This document shows, piece by piece, positions 41,851-46,622 of a stretch of DNA of 46,622 nucleotides (positions are counted from its first letter, which is position 1; each line of letters starts with the position of its first letter). The position numbers and the translations under genes were made by a program. The stretch spans positions 1-46,622 of the forward strand of contig JAEXGH010000011.1 in the NCBI GenBank assembly GCA_023450935.1, given 5' to 3'. The DNA is from Verrucomicrobiota bacterium. GTDB taxonomy: Bacteria > Verrucomicrobiota > Verrucomicrobiia > Opitutales > Intestinicryptomonadaceae. The notes under the pieces are model-generated. The model was not told where the DNA came from, did not search any database, and saw nothing but the letters and a program-made list of their open reading frames with translations.

Positions 41851-43188
41851 CTATTTGCCTATGCAAAACTTGGAGAATATGCGCTCAAGCACGGCTTCGT
41901 TGTCTGTTTTGCCCACGATGTCGCCGAGGTTCGAGAGGGCTTCGCGCAAGTCGGCGGAAATAAGTTCGCACGCCGTGCCCGCGCGCGCCGCGTCGCGCGC
42001 CGACTCAACCGCGCCGCGCGCCGCCTCCAGCGATTGCGCATGGCGCGCCGAAACGAGAATGTCGTCGGCGGCGGCCGTTATGTGGTATTTGTCGATGAGC
42101 CGCGCGACGGTGTCGAGCAGCGTTTCAAGACCCTCGGAATTTTTGCAGGAGACTTCGACTTTTTCGTATTTATCGAACCGCGCGTCGGGCACGGCTTTGG
42201 CGATGTCGCATTTGTTTAGAACTATGATTGCGTTGCGCTCCGAGAACGCGCCGCCGTCGAATTCGGAAAAATCGGGGGCGGAGGAATCGGCCACGAAAAG
42301 GCAGATGTCGCAGTGGGCGATTTTCTCCTTTGCCTTGCGGATTCCGATTGACTCTATGTCGTCGCCGCCCTCGCGCAGCCCCGCGGTGTCGGTGAGGCGG
42401 ACTATGTTGCCGCGGAGTGTGGTTTTTTCGGATATGAAGTCGCGCGTGGTGCCCGCTATGTCGCTTACTATTGCCCGTTCGCCGCCCAGAAGCGCGTTGA
42501 GCAGCGACGATTTCCCCGCGTTCGGCGCGCCGGCAATCACGATGTCTATGCCCTCGTGAACGAGCGGCGAGATTTTCGCCGTGGCAATCAGCCGCCGCAT
42601 TTCTTCGGCGCACTGCCAAAGCGACTTTTCAACTGCGGTTTTGTCCTCTTCGGGGAGGTCGTCTTCCGGGAAGTCGATATACGCCTCAATCAGCGCGAGC
42701 GCGTCGAGAAGTTTTGCCGACATATCGTTTATGCGCCTGCCCAACTCTCCGGAAAGCTGTTTGCGCGCCGCCTTCAAAGAGCGTTCGCTCCGCGCGCCGA
42801 TAAGAAGCGCGACCGCCTCCGCCTGACTCAAATCCATCTTCGCGTTCTCGAATGCGCGCCGCGTGAATTCTCCCGCCTGCGCCGCCCGTGCGCCGCGCGC
42901 GATGAGGTCGTCTATCACGGCGCGGACAATGAACGGGTTGCCGTGCGTGGAAATTTCGAGGCAGTCTTCGCCCGTATACGAATGCGGGGCTTTGAAAAAC
43001 ACCGCCACAACGTCGTCCAGAACCGTTCCGTTGAGGTCGGTGTATTTTGCATACGTTGCCGCGCGCGGTTTGGGCGTTGCCCCGAAAATTTCGGCGGCGA
43101 GCTTTCCCGTCTGCGCGCCGCTCAGGCGCACGACTGCTATTGCCGATTCCCCCGAGGGGGTTGAAAGTGCTACAATGGTGTCGTTCAT
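41851..43188 (-). CDS. mnmE: tRNA-modification GTPase MnmE
   Basis: A 445-residue enzyme that, with MnmG, adds the carboxymethylaminomethyl group to wobble uridine 34. It has the N-terminal folate-binding domain (TIVALSTPSGESAIAVVRLSG), the inserted G domain with GAPNAGKSSLLNALLG, SDIAGTTRDFI, DTAGLREGGDD and NKCD, and the C-terminal CIGK motif with the conserved Cys. ATG 43188 overlaps the upstream small gene by four bases. The GTPase is at the end of a three-gene operon. No mnmG is nearby. Confidence 0.96.
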   Translation of the reverse strand: MNDTIVALSTPSGESAIAVVRLSGAQTGKLAAEIFGATPKPRAATYAKYTDLNGTVLDDVVAVFFKAPHSYTGEDCLEISTHGNPFIVRAVIDDLIARGARAAQAGEFTRRAFENAKMDLSQAEAVALLIGARSERSLKAARKQLSGELGRRINDMSAKLLDALALIEAYIDFPEDDLPEEDKTAVEKSLWQCAEEMRRLIATAKISPLVHEGIDIVIAGAPNAGKSSLLNALLGGERAIVSDIAGTTRDFISEKTTLRGNIVRLTDTAGLREGGDDIESIGIRKAKEKIAHCDICLFVADSSAPDFSEFDGGAFSERNAIIVLNKCDIAKAVPDARFDKYEKVEVSCKNSEGLETLLDTVARLIDKYHITAAADDILVSARHAQSLEAARGAVESARDAARAGTACELISADLREALSNLGDIVGKTDNEAVLERIFSKFCIGK

Positions 43189-43433
43189 TTTGCTGCAAGT
43201 TTGTATGTGAGTATCGCCGATGCGCAAAAGGCGATTCCGCCGACGTTTGCCGCGCGCACGAGGGCGCGGAATTTGGTAGAACCGGTCTGTTTGTCGAAGT
43301 CGATTTCGCGCGCGCGCTGCCATTCGGTCATGTTGCCGAGTTCGTAGGCGTAGCAGCTGCCCGCGCACGCCAAGCCGAAAAGCGCGCTTGCGCAAAGCGC
43401 GGCGAGTTTGCGTTTTATGGGCGTCTTTCTCAT
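43185..43433 (-). CDS. Small exported/membrane protein (82 aa)
   Basis: An 82-residue protein with a basic start and signal-peptide-like helix (KLAALCASALFGLACAGSC), a short charged middle (MTEWQRAREIDFDKQTGS) and a second hydrophobic segment near the end. No family recognised. It is linked by four-base overlaps to the DUF192 gene before it and to mnmE after it. Confidence 0.65.
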   Translation of the reverse strand: MRKTPIKRKLAALCASALFGLACAGSCYAYELGNMTEWQRAREIDFDKQTGSTKFRALVRAANVGGIAFCASAILTYKLAAK

Positions 43434-43924
43434 TTTCCGTGCCTTTGTTTTACCGCCTTTAGGAGTGCCGAAACGTCTATTTTATCGCCCACGCAAACGC
43501 CGTTTGCGGCAAACCAGCCCGCGTTTGTTTCGACGCAAAAGGCGATGTCGTCGCGCTCCGAATCAACGGGGGTGAGCGCGCGCGGGTAGAGTTTTGCTAT
43601 CTGGGTTATCGTTCCGTCGGCAGCCACAAAGGCTATGTCGAGCGGTATTTCGGTGTTCTTCATCCAATACGACGCCCTCTGAGGGGGTTCGTTTACGAAA
43701 AACATTGCGCCGTTTTCGGGGAGCGATTTCCTGAACATCAGCCCGCGCGCCTTTTCGACGTCGAACACCGCAACCTGAGCCGACAGCGTTTTTCCTCCCG
43801 CTGAGATTTCGAAAACGGTGTCGAACGGTTTTGGCTCGGGCTGCGCGCAGCCGCAAAGATTTAATATCAAGGCTTGCAAAAAGCACGCCGATACCCAAAA
43901 TGCGACTTTGTTGTTTAAAGACAT
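43430..43924 (-). CDS. DUF192-family lipoprotein
   Basis: A 164-residue protein with a lipoprotein signal (LNLCGC, Cys near residue 26). The DUF192 fold follows: VAVFDVEKARGLMFRKSLPE, GAMFFVNEPPQRASYWMKNT, PLDIAFVAADGTI, and the closing FCVETNAGWFAANGV. The RGLM...MxF...WMKNT pattern is the hallmark. DUF192 proteins are periplasmic or membrane proteins of unknown function, sometimes linked to stress or DNA processing. First gene of the DUF192-82aa-mnmE operon and divergent from the M24 peptidase across 54 bases. Confidence 0.85.
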   Translation of the reverse strand: MSLNNKVAFWVSACFLQALILNLCGCAQPEPKPFDTVFEISAGGKTLSAQVAVFDVEKARGLMFRKSLPENGAMFFVNEPPQRASYWMKNTEIPLDIAFVAADGTITQIAKLYPRALTPVDSERDDIAFCVETNAGWFAANGVCVGDKIDVSALLKAVKQRHGK

Positions 43925-43978
43925 ATTGTTTACACTTGAGCAAATGCGGACTTTTGCAACAATAAATTCAAAACGCAG

Positions 43979-45097
43979 ATGAAAACCGAAATTTTACTTT
44001 ACGGCAACACCCGCACCAGCGCGGACATTCTCTACTTTTGCGGAGTGTCGGTTCACGACGACTTTTTCTGCTTTTCTCTCGACGGCAAACGCTGCGCGCT
44101 CGTAAGCCCGCTGGAGTTGGGGCGCGTCAGGCGCAAGTCGTGTCTGGACGGAATTTTCGACTATTCCGAAATAGCCGCCTCGCTCCCGAAAAAATCCGAA
44201 AAAAGCCACTTTTGCGCCGTCTGTCGCATATTGAAATCGCGCCGCGTGCGGCGTCTGCAAGTGCCCGAGTATTTTCCCGTATCGCTGTATGCAAAGTTTG
44301 CCGATGCGGGATTCGATATGGAGATTGTGGAGGGCGAATTTTTCGCCGAACGCGAAGTGAAGTCGCAAACGGAGCTTGACGAAATCCGAAAGGCAAACGA
44401 TGTTGCGGCGGCGTGCTTCTGCCTATTGGAGGAAATTCTGCGCTCTTCGGAAATACGCGGCGGAAAACTTTTCCATTCGGGCGAAGTCCTCACAAGCGAG
44501 TTTCTGCGCGCGGAGATGGAAAAGCTCGCCGTTTCGCTCGGCGCGGACGCGCTCGATACCGTCTGCGCCTCGGGTGTTCAGGCTTGCGACCCCCACGAAG
44601 TCGGAAGCGGCGCAATAGCCCCGCATTCGCTCATCGTATGCGACATTTTTCCGCGCCTGCGCTCTTCGGGATATTTCGGCGATATGACGCGCACGTTTCT
44701 CAAAGGAGAGCCGTCTCCCGAACAGGCGCGTCTTGTGGAAACGGTTTTGAACGCGCAGTCGCTCGCAATCGACGCCGTGCGCGAGGGCGTTTCTGGGGCG
44801 GCAGTTCACGAAAAAGTTGCGGGATATTTCGAAGCCGAGGGGTATTCTACAAAGCCCGTAAGGGGGAAGTGGACGGGGTTCTTCCACTCCACGGGGCACG
44901 GACTTGGACTTGAAGTGCACGAGTCGCCGTCGCTGGGCAGGGCCGACTGTATTTTGAGGCGCGGCAACGTCGTTACGGTCGAACCCGGCCTCTACTATCC
45001 GAACATCGGCGGCTGCAGAATAGAGGACAACGTGGTCGTTGACAAATACGGGGCGAAAATGCTTTCGAATTTCCACTATAACTGGGTTGTTGCGTAG
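43979..45097 (+). CDS. M24-family metallopeptidase (Xaa-Pro aminopeptidase-like)
   Basis: A 372-residue cytoplasmic protein. An N-terminal creatinase-type domain (about 1-130) is followed by the pita-bread catalytic domain with the five metal ligands visible: Asp in VCDIFP, Asp in GDMTRTF, His in HSTGHGLGLEVHE, Glu in VTVEPGLYY and Glu in CRIEDNVVV. The substrate is likely X-Pro dipeptides or short peptides. An HtrA-like gene begins 8 bases after its stop behind AGGAGG. Confidence 0.9.
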   Translation: MKTEILLYGNTRTSADILYFCGVSVHDDFFCFSLDGKRCALVSPLELGRVRRKSCLDGIFDYSEIAASLPKKSEKSHFCAVCRILKSRRVRRLQVPEYFPVSLYAKFADAGFDMEIVEGEFFAEREVKSQTELDEIRKANDVAAACFCLLEEILRSSEIRGGKLFHSGEVLTSEFLRAEMEKLAVSLGADALDTVCASGVQACDPHEVGSGAIAPHSLIVCDIFPRLRSSGYFGDMTRTFLKGEPSPEQARLVETVLNAQSLAIDAVREGVSGAAVHEKVAGYFEAEGYSTKPVRGKWTGFFHSTGHGLGLEVHESPSLGRADCILRRGNVVTVEPGLYYPNIGGCRIEDNVVVDKYGAKMLSNFHYNWVVA

Positions 45098-45105
45098 GAG
45101 GCTTT

Positions 45106-46479
45106 ATGCGGCGGTTTTTATGTTCGGCGGTTCTGTTTTGCGCGGCGGTTTGTTTCGGGGATTTTCCCGAAATGTTCGAGTCCCGTTCGCGCAGCTCGGT
45201 GATTGTGGATTTTATGTTTGTGCGCCCCGACGGCAACATCAAGCTGCAGGCGGTGGCTTCCGTCTGGGACAAAAGCGGTCTTGCGCTCATAGCTCCCGGA
45301 GACATTCCCGACGACGCCCGTCTGGATTGCCTGAAGAATTTTAAAGCGTTTTACAGGGGCGGTCCCGCCGACGGAATCGACGCCGAGTTTCTGGGAAGCG
45401 ACCCCGTTTCGGGAATGAATTTCGTCCGGATAAAAGGCGGCGCGCCCAAAGAGGTCGTCCCGCTTTCGGCGTTCGGGCGGGCGCGGACGGAAATCGCCGC
45501 AAAGCTGTGGAGCTTTATTACGGGGATAGAGGACAACAGTTTCATTGTGCACTATGCTCAGGGGCACGTTTCGGCGGTGCGCGAAAGTTCGGTTGTGCGC
45601 ATATTCGTTTCAGACGCAATAGCCCGACACGGCTCGGGAGTGTTCGATTCCGACGGAAAATTCGTGGGGCTTGCCGTTTCGTCTTCGTCAGAACCCGTCG
45701 TTTTGGAGCTTGAAAACGGAAGCGAGCTTACCGCCGCGATGCGCTCCTTCAAGGCAGACGTTCTTATTTCGGCAGACGACGTGGAGAAAATAGCCGCGCG
45801 CGTCCCCGAAACCGCGCTTGCCGACAACCGCGGCTGGCTGGGGGTGGGCAACCTGTCGGTAGTTTCGCGTTCGGCGGCAACCCTTATGGGGCTTAAAGAC
45901 GCGGCGGTTGCCGTAAGCGAGGTGTTCAAAAATTCGCCGGCCCACGCAGCCGGTCTTAAGGCGGGAGACATAATCGTTTCCCTTGACGGCAAGCCCTTGC
46001 GCCGCATGCTAACCGACGCCGATACCCTCGAGACGTTTACCGACACCCTCGCGCTTCTGGGCGCGGACACCGCCGCCGAGTTCGGCGTGCTTGAAAACGG
46101 CGCGGTAAAGGGCGTGAAGGTAAAGCTTGGCAGATTCCCCGCCGACGTGCGCCGTAGCAGGGTTAAATACTTCGAAAAACTCGGTTTTTCCGTGCGAGAA
46201 CTGGTTCTTGAAGACGCCTTCGCCCACAGAATTTTGGACGCCTCCGCGCGCGGGGCAACCGTGGAGTTCGTAAAGCCCAACGGCTCGGCCGAAACGGACA
46301 ACGCTGCGTATCTGGAGGAGGGCGACCGCATTTTGGAGGTGAATTCGCAGCCCGTAAAAACCTTTGACGACGCCGTTGCGCTGCTTGAAAAGGCGCGCGC
46401 GTCGAAAAACAAAACGGTTTCCGTTTTGGCGGAGGGCTTCAACGAGACAAAACTTGTAAAAATAAAAATCGAAAAATGA
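45106..46479 (+). CDS. HtrA-like protein with degenerate protease domain and two PDZ domains
   Basis: A 457-residue exported protein (signal MRRFLCSAVLFCAAVCFG). Residues about 20-215 have the layout of a trypsin-like HtrA domain, but the usual GNSGGPL or GMSGSPVFD box reads ARHGSGVFDSDG, so the nucleophile Ser seems to be missing. No clear catalytic His or Asp can be picked out. Two PDZ domains follow: RGWLGVGNLSVVS with SPAHAAGLKAGDIIVSLDG, and YLEEGDRILEVNSQPVKTF. It is probably a periplasmic chaperone or adaptor rather than a protease. It overlaps the next gene by four bases. Confidence 0.75.
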   Translation: MRRFLCSAVLFCAAVCFGDFPEMFESRSRSSVIVDFMFVRPDGNIKLQAVASVWDKSGLALIAPGDIPDDARLDCLKNFKAFYRGGPADGIDAEFLGSDPVSGMNFVRIKGGAPKEVVPLSAFGRARTEIAAKLWSFITGIEDNSFIVHYAQGHVSAVRESSVVRIFVSDAIARHGSGVFDSDGKFVGLAVSSSSEPVVLELENGSELTAAMRSFKADVLISADDVEKIAARVPETALADNRGWLGVGNLSVVSRSAATLMGLKDAAVAVSEVFKNSPAHAAGLKAGDIIVSLDGKPLRRMLTDADTLETFTDTLALLGADTAAEFGVLENGAVKGVKVKLGRFPADVRRSRVKYFEKLGFSVRELVLEDAFAHRILDASARGATVEFVKPNGSAETDNAAYLEEGDRILEVNSQPVKTFDDAVALLEKARASKNKTVSVLAEGFNETKLVKIKIEK

Positions 46480-46622
46480 GACCCACGGCCGCTTTAATTT
46501 TTTGTTTTGCAGCTTGCGCAAGCGCGTTTTCGGGCGAAAACGCCGACGCGCAAAAAATCATGCGTTCGGCGGTTGAACTGCGCGCGGTTTCCGCAAAAAC
46601 GCGCGCCGACGCGCTGGAACAG
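46476..46622 (+). CDS. Start of an exported protein, cut by the window edge
   Basis: ATG 46476 overlaps the stop of the HtrA-like gene (ATGA). 49 codons are visible: a signal peptide (MRPTAALIFCFAACASAFSG) followed by an Ala/Arg-rich helix (AQKIMRSAVELRAVSAK). Too little remains to name it. Its coupling to the PDZ protein suggests a joint periplasmic function. Confidence 0.7.
   Translation, partial: MRPTAALIFCFAACASAFSGENADAQKIMRSAVELRAVSAKTRADALEQ

Overview
The window looks like the chromosome of an anaerobic Gram-negative bacterium, most likely of the PVC group (Verrucomicrobiota or Lentisphaerota, gut type), carrying an integrated mobilizable element. The evidence is outer-membrane lipoprotein sorting genes (LolC/D type), several secreted carbohydrate-active proteins, rubrerythrin, quinolinate synthase, a malic enzyme and multiplied corrinoid/Fe-S type oxidoreductases. 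The phylum is an inference from gene style; no rRNA is present.

Region 1 (about 122-12,186) is a lower-GC integrative mobilizable element. From left to right it holds a tyrosine integrase, a small HTH (excisionase-like) protein, an unknown basic protein, a probable oriT, MobC, a relaxase with an HEN-like motif and a second gene nested in another frame, a terminator, an XRE regulator with its own promoter and operator, a UvrD-type helicase divergent from an unknown 312-aa protein, and an operon with a VirD4-like ATPase. It has no type IV secretion channel and so would need a helper. It ends beside a tRNA-Asp gene whose 3' end faces it, the usual target of such integrases. A truncated QueD-like gene lies at the left edge. 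I could not find the second att copy.

Region 2 (12,187-15,600) holds tRNA-Asp, an NxG pentapeptide-repeat protein, a decayed pectin-lyase-like gene, a small secreted protein made of 17-residue repeats, a 30-codon leader-like ORF and a LamG-like lipoprotein. Region 3 (15,720-22,547) is housekeeping: lysS with a lolC/lolD pair, queC, a PilN/PilO-like (GspL/GspM-like) pair and nadA.

Region 4 (22,681-31,550) holds a CE7-type esterase, a rubrerythrin with an N-terminal rubredoxin-like domain, an MGH1-like glycoside hydrolase that appears inserted between two 133-bp direct repeats, a metal-efflux ATPase with its CsoR-family repressor and a promoter-embedded operator, about 0.55 kb of hairpin-rich repeats, and a large secreted DUF5696/GH101-like hydrolase.

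Region 5 (31,800-39,110) holds malic enzyme, an MFS transporter, an operon of three paralogous QueG/RdhA-like Fe-S proteins and a U32-family protein. Region 6 (39,409-46,622) holds riboflavin synthase, an EEP-family nuclease/phosphatase, a GYF-domain membrane protein, mnmE in an operon with a DUF192 lipoprotein, an M24 peptidase and an HtrA-like double-PDZ protein that seems to have lost its protease triad.

The most unusual signals are the nested gene inside the relaxase, the families of perfect three-base-loop hairpins, the GH cassette between direct repeats with an inverted terminator loop, and the triple Fe-S paralogue operon.
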